DNA of 64,000 bases from NCBI GenBank assembly GCA_937879875.1, contig CALFMN010000122.1, positions 1-64,000 on the forward strand, written 5' to 3'. The position numbers and the translations under genes were made by a program. The stretch is from an uncultured Chloroflexota bacterium. Lineage in GTDB: Bacteria > Chloroflexota > Dehalococcoidia > CAUJGQ01. The notes beneath the pieces are model-generated. The model searched no databases. It had not been told where the DNA came from and worked only from the letters and a program-made list of their open reading frames with translations. Below, piece after piece: positions 1 through 8,379 of this stretch (positions within the stretch are counted from its first letter, which is position 1; the number at the start of each line of letters is the position of its first letter).

Positions 1-25
1 GGGGCGGGGGATGGGGGGCCGCGCA

Positions 26-1258
26 CTACGCCACCGTCCCGGCCAGCTCGCGGGAGCCGCGGCCGATGCCGATGCGGCGGGCCATGCTGACGCGCTGGAT
101 GTCGGCCGTGCCGCCGGGGTGCACGGCGACGATGCCGTTGCGCTGCTGCGACTCCAGAAAGCCGCCGGGCGAGCCGTACGCGTCGTCGTCGGTGAGCGCC
201 GCGGGGCCGACGGCTTCGAGGATGGCGCCGGTCATCCACAGGCCCGCCATTTTTCGGTGCAGCGAGAGCTGCGGCCCCTCGTACGACTTCGGCTGCTTTG
301 CATAGGTCAGCCAGAAGTTGCGCATGCCGAACAGCCACGTGACCTCGCCCTTGATGTAGATCTCAGCCAGCAGGTCGCGCACGTCCTGGTCCTCGGTCAA
401 CGGTTTGCCGTCGCGCAGCGTCGTCTGGCAATAGGCCAGCAGCCGTTCCCACAGGCGATTGCGGCCGATATGCCCGCCGCCGCCGTGCTCGAGCTCCAGA
501 TGCGTGCTGGCCACGCGCCAGCCGTTGTTCTCCCCGCCGACAAGACACGATGCGCGTACGCGCACGTCGTCGAAGAAGACGGTGTTCTTGTGACCCATAT
601 CCGAGCCACCCTCGCCGCCGCCGCCCATCAGATCCATCGGCTGCACGCTGATGCCCGGCAGATTCGCGTCGATCATGAACCAGCTCAGGTTCTCGTGACG
701 CTGACCGCCGGGATCGGTGCAGCAGATCGTCCACATCCAGTCGGTGCCGTTGGCGCTGCCGACGAAGATCTTCTGGCCGTTGATCACGTACTCGTCGCCG
801 TCGCGCACGGCCTGCGTGCGTACGCCGGCAAGGTCGGAGCCGGCGCCTGGCTCCGAGAGCAACTGCCAGACGCGCACATCGCCCGTGTAAATCGGCGGCA
901 GGAAACGCTGCTTCTGTTCGTCCGAGCCCCAGACGAGGATGCTCGGCGCACCGAGCGTGCCGCCGGTGTCGTAGAAGGGCGGCAGCGACAGGTCCAGCCG
1001 ATCGGCCTCCTCTTCGAGGATGATCGTGTGGTCCACGTCAAGGCCGCCGCCGCCGTACTCCCGCGGCGCGTGCGGGAAGAGCCAACCCTTCGCGCCGAGC
1101 TTGCGGCCCAGCTCGCGCCGCTGCAGATAGAGCTGCAACGACTCCTCGGCGTCCTTCGGCTCGCGCGTGAGGCCCGTCGGCACGTTTGCCTCAAACCAAC
1201 TGCGCACCTCCGATCGGAAGCGCTGCTGCTCTGCGGAATAGGTGACTTCGAAATCCAT
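26..1258 (-). CDS. acyl-CoA dehydrogenase family protein
   Basis: A 410-residue flavoenzyme expected to oxidise an acyl-CoA to the 2-enoyl-CoA, passing electrons to ETF. The N-terminal helical domain (about 1-120) is followed by the acyl-CoA dehydrogenase middle domain with the characteristic LSEPGAGSDLAG stretch and the GQKIFVGSANG strand, then a C-terminal helical domain ending GGTADIQRVSMARRIGIG. Length is normal for the family. The ATG at 1258 is the first start in the conserved N-terminus (MDFEVTYSAEQQ). A TTGACA on this strand at 1346-1341, followed after 18 bases by TACACA, could give it its own promoter, just past the stop of the upstream double CoA-transferase. The substrate cannot be read from sequence; the neighbours suggest a carboxylic or terpenoid acid. 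Confidence 0.93.
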   Translation of the reverse strand: MDFEVTYSAEQQRFRSEVRSWFEANVPTGLTREPKDAEESLQLYLQRRELGRKLGAKGWLFPHAPREYGGGGLDVDHTIILEEEADRLDLSLPPFYDTGGTLGAPSILVWGSDEQKQRFLPPIYTGDVRVWQLLSEPGAGSDLAGVRTQAVRDGDEYVINGQKIFVGSANGTDWMWTICCTDPGGQRHENLSWFMIDANLPGISVQPMDLMGGGGEGGSDMGHKNTVFFDDVRVRASCLVGGENNGWRVASTHLELEHGGGGHIGRNRLWERLLAYCQTTLRDGKPLTEDQDVRDLLAEIYIKGEVTWLFGMRNFWLTYAKQPKSYEGPQLSLHRKMAGLWMTGAILEAVGPAALTDDDAYGSPGGFLESQQRNGIVAVHPGGTADIQRVSMARRIGIGRGSRELAGTVA

Positions 1259-1353
1259 GTTCAGCCCTGCTTTCGCACCGCGATCGATCGGCGTGGGCGA
1301 TCAATCCGCCACCCGTTGTGTACCGCCCTGGCGCCGGGCCTGTCAACGCACGG

Positions 1354-3921
1354 TCAGGCACGCAGCCAGAGCGGCTCAGTACTGACCACGCCGGTAGCCT
1401 GCAACTCTGCGCATTCCTGTGCGCTCAGCCCCAGCAGGTCGCGATAGACGCGCTCGTTGTGCTCGCCGAGTCCGGGCGCCGGCTGGCTCGCCCGGCGTGG
1501 TGCCGCGGAGAGGCGCCACGGCGCGGTGACGAAGCGGTGCGGCTCCCCGACTTCCGTCGGCACCAGATCTTCCCACCAGCCGCGGGCGTCGAGCTGCGGA
1601 TCGGCGAGCAGATCGAGCCCGGTTAGCACCGCCCCGGCGGGCACGCCGTGCCCTTGCAAGAGGTGCATCAGCTCATGCTTGTCGAAGCTGACCGTCCAGG
1701 CAGCCAACGCCGCGTCGATTTCATCGTGCGCGGCCATGCGCCCCGCAGCGGTGGCGAGCCGTTCGTCCCGCGCCCACTCCGGCTCGCCCATCGCCTCGCG
1801 CAGCCGCGGCCACTGTGCATCGTCTTCGACCGAGACGGCGATCCAGGCGTCCTCGCCGCGACACGGATACACGCCCTGCGGCGCGAACTGCGCGTGACGG
1901 TTGCCGATCGGCGCCTCCACGCGGCCGTTGAGCGCGTAGTCCATCATCGCCTCGCCCAGCAGGCCGATCGTGGCCTCGCGCTGCGAAAAGTCGACGAGCT
2001 GGCCTTGTCCCGTGCGCCGCGCCTGGCGCAGGCCGGCGAGCAGCGCGCCGACGGCCATGATTCCGGCCACGGGGTCGGGATAGGTGCCGTTGGTCATCAG
2101 CGGCGGGCCGTCGCCGTAGCCGGTGATCGAGACGAGGCCGGCGGTCTGTTCCAGCGTCGAGCCGAGCGAGCCGTAGTCGCGCTCCGGGCCACTGTCGCCC
2201 TGACTGCTGAGCTTCAGATAGACGAGCCGCGGATTGACTTCATGCAGTTCCCGCCAGCCGAGTCCCTGGCGCTCCATCACCGAGGCGCGGAAGTTCTCGG
2301 CCACCGCGTCGCAGCACGCTGCCAGCCGCTTGAACAGCGCCTTGCCGCGCGCGTCCGCGAGGTCGAGCGTGACGCCGAGCTTGTTGCGGTTGCGCTGGTT
2401 GAAGAAGGCGGCACGGTTCCAGGGGCGCTCGCCCGGCTCGCCGTGCGGGTACTGCTTGAGCTGCGTTTCGCCTTCTGGCTGCACAGGGCCGCGCGTGATG
2501 TCGGGCCGGCGGTTCGACTCGACCTTGATCACGTCGGCGCCGAGGCCGGCGAGCAGCAGCGTGGCGTACGGGCCGACGGCCACCTGCGTCAGGTCGAGGA
2601 TGCGCACGCCGTGGAGGGGCAACGACGAGGGCGTAGGGCGTAGGGCGTAGGGCGTATCGGGAGTTCCGCGAAGCTGCGAGCGAATCGACTGACCAAGGGA
2701 GGGTGGCGCTGCCTCCGGGACGGCAGTGGCATCCCCAGTTCCCGAGGCTGCCGGTCGCGCCTGCGCGGCAACGGGCGATCCATGAACCACGTCGGCCGAT
2801 CTGTGCTCATCTTCACCAAGGAGCGGGGCCGGACCGATGACGGGATGCATGCCGCCGATGCGGAACGGCAGGCCGGGGTAGCGGGCGCGGCCGGCGACGG
2901 GGTGATCAATTTCCTGAAAGAAGCCGCGGGATGCAAGCTGGGCGGAGGCGTGCAGATCGGCGGCGGTGGCGACGTAGCCGGCGATCGAGCGCAGGCTTTG
3001 CAGCTCGTGATAGATCGCCTCCTTCGGCTGGCCGCGCACCCAGTCCGCGACGATCTCGGCCACGGCCTCGCGGTTCTCCCGCCGCGCAGCGGAGCTGGCG
3101 AAGCGCGGGTCGGCGACCAGTTCGGGACGGCCGAGCAGCGTACAGACGCGCGGCCAGGTCTCGGCCGAGACGCCCATCTCCAGCCCAACCGAGGCCCCAC
3201 CGTCCTTCGCTTCAAGCAGCACGCTCGGCCGGCGCAGCAGGTTGGTGCCCTGCCAGGTGGCCTCGATGCTGGCGTGAATCTGCGTCAGCGCCGTCGCTTC
3301 CTGCAAAGAAACGTCGATGAACTGGCCGGCGCCCGTGCGGTCGCGCTGCCAGAGCGCGGCCATGCTTGCGCTGAACGCCGCTCCGCCCGCGTTGAACAGC
3401 GCCGGGCTGCCGCCGATCTTCAGCGGCTCACGCTCGGGCAGACCGATCGTATACTGCAAGCCGCCCAGCGCCTCGGCCACGATCTCGTTCGCCAGATAGT
3501 CGCGGTACGGCCCGTCCTGCCCAAATGGCGTGATCGAGCAGCAGATCAGCCCCGGATTCTCGGCCGCGAGTGCGTCGTAGTCCAGGCCAAGCGAGGCCAA
3601 CGTGCCCGACGCGAAGCTCTCAATCACGATGTCGGCGTCCGCGGCCATCCGCTGAAAGGCCGTTCGCCCGTCTTCACCGTCGAGATCGAGGACGACGCTC
3701 TCTTTCGCGGTGTTGAGGTAGAGGAAGAGGCCGCTTTTTTCCGGGTGAGGGTCGCCGCCCGCGAAGGGCGCAAGCCGGCGGGCATAGTCGCCGCCATAAG
3801 GCTCGATCTTGATCACCCGCGCGCCGAGCGCCGCGAGCAGCTTGCCGCAGTACGGGCCGGCGATCCCTTCGCTCAGCTCCAGCACCGTGATGTCGTTCAG
3901 CACCGGCTCTTCAACGCTCAT
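1354..3921 (-). CDS. tandem (two-domain) CaiB/BaiF class III CoA-transferase
   Basis: An 855-residue fusion of two complete class III CoA-transferase domains (about 1-395 and 445-855). The open frame extends upstream, but a GGAGGGG site 6 bases ahead of the ATG at 3921 and the conserved start MSVEEPVLNDITVLELSEG fix the start there. The domains move CoA between carboxylic acids through an aspartyl-CoA intermediate. Aligning each to the spacing D-x20-TGxGQ seen in the family, the C-terminal half keeps Asp (about residue 616, in YPDPVAGIM), whereas the N-terminal half has Leu (about 175, in PALFNAGG). So one half is probably a non-catalytic partner. The linker (about 395-445) is low in complexity and contains a tandem heptamer repeat (2631-2651). 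Divergent from the next cluster. Confidence 0.93.
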   Translation of the reverse strand: MSVEEPVLNDITVLELSEGIAGPYCGKLLAALGARVIKIEPYGGDYARRLAPFAGGDPHPEKSGLFLYLNTAKESVVLDLDGEDGRTAFQRMAADADIVIESFASGTLASLGLDYDALAAENPGLICCSITPFGQDGPYRDYLANEIVAEALGGLQYTIGLPEREPLKIGGSPALFNAGGAAFSASMAALWQRDRTGAGQFIDVSLQEATALTQIHASIEATWQGTNLLRRPSVLLEAKDGGASVGLEMGVSAETWPRVCTLLGRPELVADPRFASSAARRENREAVAEIVADWVRGQPKEAIYHELQSLRSIAGYVATAADLHASAQLASRGFFQEIDHPVAGRARYPGLPFRIGGMHPVIGPAPLLGEDEHRSADVVHGSPVAAQARPAASGTGDATAVPEAAPPSLGQSIRSQLRGTPDTPYALRPTPSSLPLHGVRILDLTQVAVGPYATLLLAGLGADVIKVESNRRPDITRGPVQPEGETQLKQYPHGEPGERPWNRAAFFNQRNRNKLGVTLDLADARGKALFKRLAACCDAVAENFRASVMERQGLGWRELHEVNPRLVYLKLSSQGDSGPERDYGSLGSTLEQTAGLVSITGYGDGPPLMTNGTYPDPVAGIMAVGALLAGLRQARRTGQGQLVDFSQREATIGLLGEAMMDYALNGRVEAPIGNRHAQFAPQGVYPCRGEDAWIAVSVEDDAQWPRLREAMGEPEWARDERLATAAGRMAAHDEIDAALAAWTVSFDKHELMHLLQGHGVPAGAVLTGLDLLADPQLDARGWWEDLVPTEVGEPHRFVTAPWRLSAAPRRASQPAPGLGEHNERVYRDLLGLSAQECAELQATGVVSTEPLWLRA
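2631..2651. repeat. three tandem GCGTAGG heptamers inside a coding linker
   Basis: GCGTAGG is repeated three times head to tail and followed by a partial copy (GCGTAT). It falls in the linker between the two CoA-transferase domains and is read on the minus strand as TPYALRPTP. A degenerate version (GGGCGCAGGGCGTGGGGCGTAGGGCG in pieces) lies at about 21289-21315, between genes. Confidence 0.85.
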
Positions 3922-3966
3922 GCTTGCCCCTCCGCCACGCGGCCAGTCTACGCCGCCGCGCTCGCG

Positions 3967-3995
3967 TTGACAGGCTGGCGGCGCTTGCCTACGTT
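3967..3995 (+). promoter_or_regulatory. sigma-70-type promoter of the 4.2-8.1 kb operon
   Basis: TTGACA at 3967-3972, a 17-base spacer and TACGTT at 3990-3995. It points at the CoA-transferase gene at 4170, giving a leader of about 165 bases that contains a 19-bp inverted repeat. The same -10 hexamer occurs at 48260. Confidence 0.6.
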
Positions 3996-4024
3996 GAAGC
4001 CGCCGGATGCGATGAGAGGTGAAT

Positions 4025-4152
4025 GGTGAGTAGAGAGTAGTGAACGAGCTATCTCCTGGCTGCGGCGTCGCCCGTCGTGGACCGTTCCGCGGGACGATAG
4101 AGCCGGAGCCTCCTCGTAAACACCACTCCCCACTCACTACTCTCTACTCACC
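4025..4152. repeat. 19-bp perfect inverted repeat in the leader
   Basis: GGTGAGTAGAGAGTAGTGA (4025-4043) is exactly reverse-complementary to 4134-4152, with 90 bases between. The arms are themselves built of heptamer-like steps (GTGAGTA, GAGAGTA, and so on). The right arm ends 17 bases before the ATG at 4170, so a folded leader RNA would place the stem just upstream of the ribosome site. Confidence 0.85.
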
Positions 4153-4169
4153 CCGGCAGGGAGCGCCCC

Positions 4170-5354
4170 ATGCCCGGACCGCTGACCGGCCTGCGCATCT
4201 TCGACCTGACGATGTGGATGGTCGGGCCGTGGGCGTCGATGCAGCTCGGCAGCATGGGCGCCGATGTGATCCACATCGAGCAGCCGGGCGTGCTCTGGTC
4301 CTCGCTCGGCGCCGGCGTGCCGCCGACGATCGACGGCACCTCGATCGGCTACATCACCTGGAATATGAACAAGCGCGGCCTCTTTCTGGATCTCAAGGCG
4401 ACACGCGACCGCGCAACGGCCTACGAACTGCTGAAGACGTGCGACGCCTTCCTGATTAACATGCGCCCCGGCGTGCCCGACCGCCTCGGCCTCGGCTACG
4501 AGACGGTGCGCGAGATCAACCCGCGCCTCGTCTACTGCTCCGTCACCGGCTGGGGCGAGCGCGGCCCGATGGCCGAGCGCCCGGGCGCCGACACGCAGGT
4601 GCAGTACGTCAGCGGCTTCTGGTCGACCAACGGCCGGCGCGGCGGCGAGCGCGAGGTCTACCGTCACTTCACGCAGATGGACGCGACCACGGGCAACTAC
4701 GCGGCGCAGGCGATCCTGATGGCGCTGCTGGCACGGCAGCGCACAGGCCGCGGCCAGAAGGTCGAGGTGCCGATGATCCGCGCCGCCGCGGCGCTGCAAA
4801 CGGCGCGGCTGGCCGAATATCTGGCGACGGGCGAGCTGCACCAGCCGCTCGGCAGCGCGGCCTACGCGACGGCGCCAGACCAATGCTTCCCTTGCGAGGA
4901 TCAGCAGTGGCTCGGCGTGTCGGTGACGAGCGAAGACGAATGGCGATCCTTCTGTGCGGCGATCGAGCGGCCGGAGCTTGGCGCTGACCCGCGCTTCACG
5001 ACTAACGCCGAGCGCGTGCGGCGGCGCGACGAGCTGGCCGCGCTGCTCGAGCCGGTCTTCCGCGCGAAGCCGCAGTTCTACTGGATGATGCGGCTCACGA
5101 ACGCGAGCGTGCCGTGCGGCTATCCGCTGCGCTTCGAGCAGTTGCGAAACCATCGGCAGGCGGTCGAGAACGAGTATCTGCTCGAAGTGGAGACTTCGGC
5201 CTGGGGCCGCGTCTGGACGGGCGGGCCGCCGTGGCACTTCTCGCGCACGCCGGCGACGTGGCAGGGCACGCCGATGCCCGGCGAGCACACCGGCGTAGTC
5301 CTGGACGAGATCGAGCGGCGGCCGAGCGCGGCGCCCGCCCTAAGGCAGGCGTAG
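4170..5354 (+). CDS. CaiB/BaiF CoA-transferase family protein (catalytic Asp present)
   Basis: A 394-residue class III CoA-transferase. The N-terminal Rossmann-like part (GPLTGLRIFDLTMWMVGPW, IHIEQPG) is followed by the region with the presumed nucleophile Asp171 (QMDATTGN, 21 residues before the TGRGQ loop), the position occupied by the catalytic aspartate in formyl-CoA transferase. The ATG at 4170 follows GGCAGGGAGCG. The next gene starts 1 base after the stop, so the two CoA-transferases are translated together and could form a heteromer: this one has the aspartate and its partner does not. Acid and CoA donor are unknown. Confidence 0.93.
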   Translation: MPGPLTGLRIFDLTMWMVGPWASMQLGSMGADVIHIEQPGVLWSSLGAGVPPTIDGTSIGYITWNMNKRGLFLDLKATRDRATAYELLKTCDAFLINMRPGVPDRLGLGYETVREINPRLVYCSVTGWGERGPMAERPGADTQVQYVSGFWSTNGRRGGEREVYRHFTQMDATTGNYAAQAILMALLARQRTGRGQKVEVPMIRAAAALQTARLAEYLATGELHQPLGSAAYATAPDQCFPCEDQQWLGVSVTSEDEWRSFCAAIERPELGADPRFTTNAERVRRRDELAALLEPVFRAKPQFYWMMRLTNASVPCGYPLRFEQLRNHRQAVENEYLLEVETSAWGRVWTGGPPWHFSRTPATWQGTPMPGEHTGVVLDEIERRPSAAPALRQA

Positions 5355-5355
5355 C

Positions 5356-6525
5356 GTGAGCGGGCCGCTGGACGGCTATCGCGTAGTCGAGCTGGCCGAG
5401 GGCGTCGCCGGACCCTACTGCGCGATGGTGCTGGGCGACGCGGGCGCGGAGGTCGTCAAGGTCGAGCCGCCAGCAGGCGACAGGGCGCGGGGCTGGGGTC
5501 CGCCGTTTCAGGGCGAAACGAGCGCTGTCTTCCTCAGCCTCAACCGCAACAAGCGCAGCGTCGTGCTCGATCTGGCCGAGGCGAGCGGCGCCGAGTCGGC
5601 GCGGCGACTGCTTGCCGCCGCCGATGTGGCCGTGGTTGATGCGAACCGCTTGCCTGCGCCGGCGCTGTGCTACGAGGCAGTCGCGGCGCTGAATCCGCGG
5701 CTGGTCTGGTGCCAGATCTCGGGCTACGGCGATCGCGGCCCCTGGGCGGGGCGGCCGGCGGGCGAGCTGCCGGCGCAGTTGCTCTCCGAAGCCACGGCCT
5801 CGCTCGGCCGCATCGGCGAGGAACCTGTGCGGCTGGGCACGGACGTGGCGAGCATGTACGCGGCGAATTACGCGGTGCAGGCGATCTGCGCCGCGCTGCT
5901 CGAACGCGAGCGCAGCGGCCTCGGCCAGCGCATCGACGTGTCGCTGTTCGGCAGTATGCTGGCGATGCGCTCGACGCTGTGGGTTGCGCTTTCCAATCCC
6001 GACGAATGGTGGGGCTTTCATCTCGACAGCTACGTCAAGCCGCCGGACCACGGCTACCGCTGCAAAGACGGCGCAATCTTCTTCTCGTTGGCGCGTATGG
6101 AGCCGCAGCGCTTCGACGGCCTGCTGCGCGACCTCCAGATGGAATGGGCACGCGACGATCCGCTCTTCCCCCTGCTCGCGCAGGATACGGCCGGCGGCAC
6201 CGGCCGCAACGCGCACGTCGTCAAGCAGCTCTGGGAACGAGCTTTCGCGGCGTTCACGACGGACGAGGTCGCGGCGATCGTGGAGCGGCACGGCGGCATC
6301 ACCTTTCCGATGAACGACTACGCGCAGTTCGTCGCGCTGCCGCAGGTGCAGCATCTCGGCATGGTGCCGGAGATTGAGCAGCCCAGCGTCGGGCCGATGC
6401 GCGTGTTGGCGCCGCCATGGGAGTTTTCCGAGACGACCGCCGCGATCCGCCGTCCAGCGCCGCGGCTGGGCGAGCACACGGATGAAGTCCTGCGCGAACT
6501 CGCGGCCGGCGAGGCGCGCCCATGA
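5356..6525 (+). CDS. CaiB/BaiF-fold protein lacking the catalytic Asp
   Basis: A 389-residue protein with the full CaiB/BaiF fold (ELAEGVAGPYCAMVLGDAGA at the N-terminus; LLERERSGLGQRIDVSLFG in the middle). At the position of the nucleophilic aspartate it has Ser166 (GTDVASMYAAN); the only nearby Asp is three residues earlier. The GTG start at 5356 lies 1 base past the upstream stop, and its own stop overlaps the next ATG (6522) by 4 bases, typical of an operon. It may be the inactive half of a two-subunit transferase with the 4170 gene, mirroring the fused protein at 1354-3921. An alternative is an enzyme using Ser or Asp163; sequence alone cannot decide. Confidence 0.9.
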   Translation: MSGPLDGYRVVELAEGVAGPYCAMVLGDAGAEVVKVEPPAGDRARGWGPPFQGETSAVFLSLNRNKRSVVLDLAEASGAESARRLLAAADVAVVDANRLPAPALCYEAVAALNPRLVWCQISGYGDRGPWAGRPAGELPAQLLSEATASLGRIGEEPVRLGTDVASMYAANYAVQAICAALLERERSGLGQRIDVSLFGSMLAMRSTLWVALSNPDEWWGFHLDSYVKPPDHGYRCKDGAIFFSLARMEPQRFDGLLRDLQMEWARDDPLFPLLAQDTAGGTGRNAHVVKQLWERAFAAFTTDEVAAIVERHGGITFPMNDYAQFVALPQVQHLGMVPEIEQPSVGPMRVLAPPWEFSETTAAIRRPAPRLGEHTDEVLRELAAGEARP

Positions 6526-7628
6526 GCGAGCTTGCGCGGCGTGTGGCCGTGGTGGGCGTGGGCAACAGCCGCTTCGGCAACTTCCCCGAAAGCGACGCCA
6601 ATGGCCTGGCCGCCGAGGCGCTGCGCAACGCGCTTGACGACGCCGCCCTGGGAGCGGATGAGATCGACGGCCTCGTGGCCAATCGCGTGCCGCACTACGC
6701 CCGCTTCGGCGAGATGACGGGCGTTTCGCCGCGCTGGGGCGCGCAGTTCCCGGCCGAGGGCCGCATGAGCGGCATCTCGATCGAGACAGCCGTGATGGCG
6801 ATCGTCACGGGCATGGCGAGCACGGTGGCGCTGGTCTACGGCAATAACGGCCGCTCGCGCCGCGTCTTCTACGGCGGCGACCCGGGCTTCTGGGCGCCGT
6901 GGGGTATGACCTCGCCCGGCGCCCAGCACGCGTTGATGTGGCGCAAGCACATGCTGCGCTACGGCAGCACCACGCAGCAGCTCGGCCACATCGCCGTCGC
7001 CTTCCGCGAGCACGCGCTGCTCAACCCCAACGCCGTGATGAAGCGGCCGATCACGCTGGAAGACCATCGGAACGCGCGTTACATCGCCGAGCCGTTGACC
7101 CTGTTCGACTACTGCCTGATCAACGACGGCGGCGTGGCGCTGATCCTGACCAGCGCCGAGCGGGCGCGCGACCTGCGTAAGCCGCCGGTCTACATCGCCG
7201 GCATGGCCCGCGCCGACGACTACCGCGCCGCCTCGACCTGCCCCGACGACTTCTGGTTCGACGCGATGCAGCAGTGCGCCGAACGCGTTTATGGCGTGGC
7301 CGGGCTGGGCCGCGAGGCGGTGGACGTGCTGCAGATCTACGACAACTTCACGCCCACTGTGGTCTTTTCGCTGGAAGGCTTCGGCTTTTGTCCGCAGGGC
7401 GAAGGCGGACGTTTCGTAGAAGACGGCAAGCTGCGACTGGGCGGCGCGCTGCCGGCGAACACCTCGGGCGGCCACCTCTCCGAGAGCTACATGCAGGGCT
7501 GGGGGCTGAACGTGGAGGCGGTGCGCCAGGTGCGCGGCGAGTGCGGCCCGCGTCAGGTGCCCGACTGCAACGTTGCGCAGTTCCTTTGCGCTACTCCATG
7601 CAGTCTTTCGATCATCTATTCACGGTGA
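6522..7628 (+). CDS. thiolase-like (SCP2/lipid-transfer type) protein
   Basis: A 368-residue member of the thiolase superfamily branch called lipid-transfer or SCP2-type thiolase. It starts MSELARRVAVVGVGNSRFG, has a dimer-core region (about 60-130) and ends with a thiolase-like C-terminal half (LQIYDNFTPTVVFSLEGFGF; NTSGGHLSESYMQGWG). The usual nucleophilic Cys context of degradative thiolases is not recognisable, as in other members of this branch. It overlaps the CoA-transferase stop by 4 bases, and the next gene encodes the OB-fold/zinc-ribbon protein that usually accompanies this family. A role in side-chain shortening of an acyl-CoA (retro-Claisen or retro-aldol cleavage) is inferred from family and context. 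Confidence 0.9.
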   Translation: MSELARRVAVVGVGNSRFGNFPESDANGLAAEALRNALDDAALGADEIDGLVANRVPHYARFGEMTGVSPRWGAQFPAEGRMSGISIETAVMAIVTGMASTVALVYGNNGRSRRVFYGGDPGFWAPWGMTSPGAQHALMWRKHMLRYGSTTQQLGHIAVAFREHALLNPNAVMKRPITLEDHRNARYIAEPLTLFDYCLINDGGVALILTSAERARDLRKPPVYIAGMARADDYRAASTCPDDFWFDAMQQCAERVYGVAGLGREAVDVLQIYDNFTPTVVFSLEGFGFCPQGEGGRFVEDGKLRLGGALPANTSGGHLSESYMQGWGLNVEAVRQVRGECGPRQVPDCNVAQFLCATPCSLSIIYSR

Positions 7629-7633
7629 AGCGC

Positions 7634-8053
7634 ATGGCCTACGACAAGCCGCTGCCCCAGTCCGATGTCTGGAGCCCGCCGTTCTGGGAGGCGGCCCGCA
7701 AGCATGAGCTGCGCATGCAGCGCTGTGCCGGCTGCGGCTACGTGCGCTTTCCGCCCGGCCCGACCTGTCCGCGCTGTCTCTCGCCCGAAGCGAGCTGGGA
7801 GCTGCTTTCGGGCCGCGGGCGCGTCTGGTCGTGGACGGTCTTCCACCAGCTCTACTATGCCGGCTTCAAAGATGAGCTGCCGTACAACGTTGCGCTGGTG
7901 GAGCTGGAGGAGGGACCACGGCTGTACACAAACATCGTCGGCATCGAGAACGGCGCGCTGCGCGAGGGGCTGCCGGTCGTGGTGACGTTCGAGCAGGCAA
8001 CGGACGACTTCACGATCCCGCACTTCCGGTCGGCGGACGTGGCCTATTCCTGA
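7634..8053 (+). CDS. DUF35-type OB-fold protein with N-terminal zinc ribbon
   Basis: A 139-residue protein: an N-terminal helix (SPPFWEAARKHELRMQRC), a rubredoxin-like zinc ribbon with CAGC and CPRC pairs (about 30-48) and a C-terminal OB fold (SWTVFHQLYYAGF; VVTFEQATDDFTIPHF). Proteins of this family bind thiolase-like partners and form the acyl-CoA tunnel, as in the steroid aldolase and archaeal HMG-CoA synthase complexes. It directly follows the thiolase-like gene. The ATG at 7634 follows GGTGAAG; GTG 7625 and ATG 7600 are alternatives overlapping the upstream stop. Two hairpins begin at the stop codon. Confidence 0.9.
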   Translation: MAYDKPLPQSDVWSPPFWEAARKHELRMQRCAGCGYVRFPPGPTCPRCLSPEASWELLSGRGRVWSWTVFHQLYYAGFKDELPYNVALVELEEGPRLYTNIVGIENGALREGLPVVVTFEQATDDFTIPHFRSADVAYS

Positions 8054-8093
8054 CTTCGCAAGCGAAGTCTGTCCCTTCCCCACGGGGGAAGGG
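8052..8093. repeat. double-hairpin repeat unit after the DUF35 gene
   Basis: Two back-to-back hairpins: GACTTCGC-AA-GCGAAGTC (8052-8069) and CCCTTCCCC-ACG-GGGGAAGGG (8073-8093). The layout and the joining TGTCCCTTCCC match both ends of the 40203-40430 element, so this is probably a relative or remnant. The second hairpin is followed by TTT and could also end transcription. Confidence 0.75.
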
Positions 8094-8141
8094 TTTGCCC
8101 GAGACTTACCGGGTGGTCTCCGATGAACCCCTCCCCTGTGG

Positions 8142-8202
8142 GCCAGAGCGCAGCGCAACCGTCGGAGACTTTTTATGACCGCAGCGCAACCGTCGGAGAC
8201 TT
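8142..8202. repeat. direct repeat of a dispersed 23-30 nt motif
   Basis: CGCAGCGCAACCGTCGGAGACTT occurs at 8149-8171 and again at 8180-8202. The first copy is longer (8142-8171) and matches 29 of 30 bases of the reverse complement of 40987-41016. The second copy runs into a small palindrome (CGGATTCAAATCCG). Confidence 0.8.
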
Positions 8203-8379
8203 CGGATTCAAATCCGAGTCTTCAGGCGAGGGAGGGGTAGGTCACGCGCTTGTTCGCTCATGGCCGCGTTCGTATGGTTGGGGAGCGATCGGCCTGCCGA
8301 CGCACGCGCAGTGATTCCGGTGCGTTGGCACGCCGATCTCACAGATTCATGCAGAGACAGGGCGGAAAGGACGGAGATC

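Noticed and set aside
6522..7628. Frameshift at the end of the thiolase-like gene
   Set aside because: The C-terminus CNVAQFLCATPCSLSIIYSR fits the usual ending of this branch, so the gene is complete and only overlaps upstream candidate starts of the next gene.
8199..8221. T-loop-like sequence (GGATTCAAATCC) suggesting a tRNA
   Set aside because: It is part of a symmetric palindrome, with no acceptor, D or anticodon stems around it.
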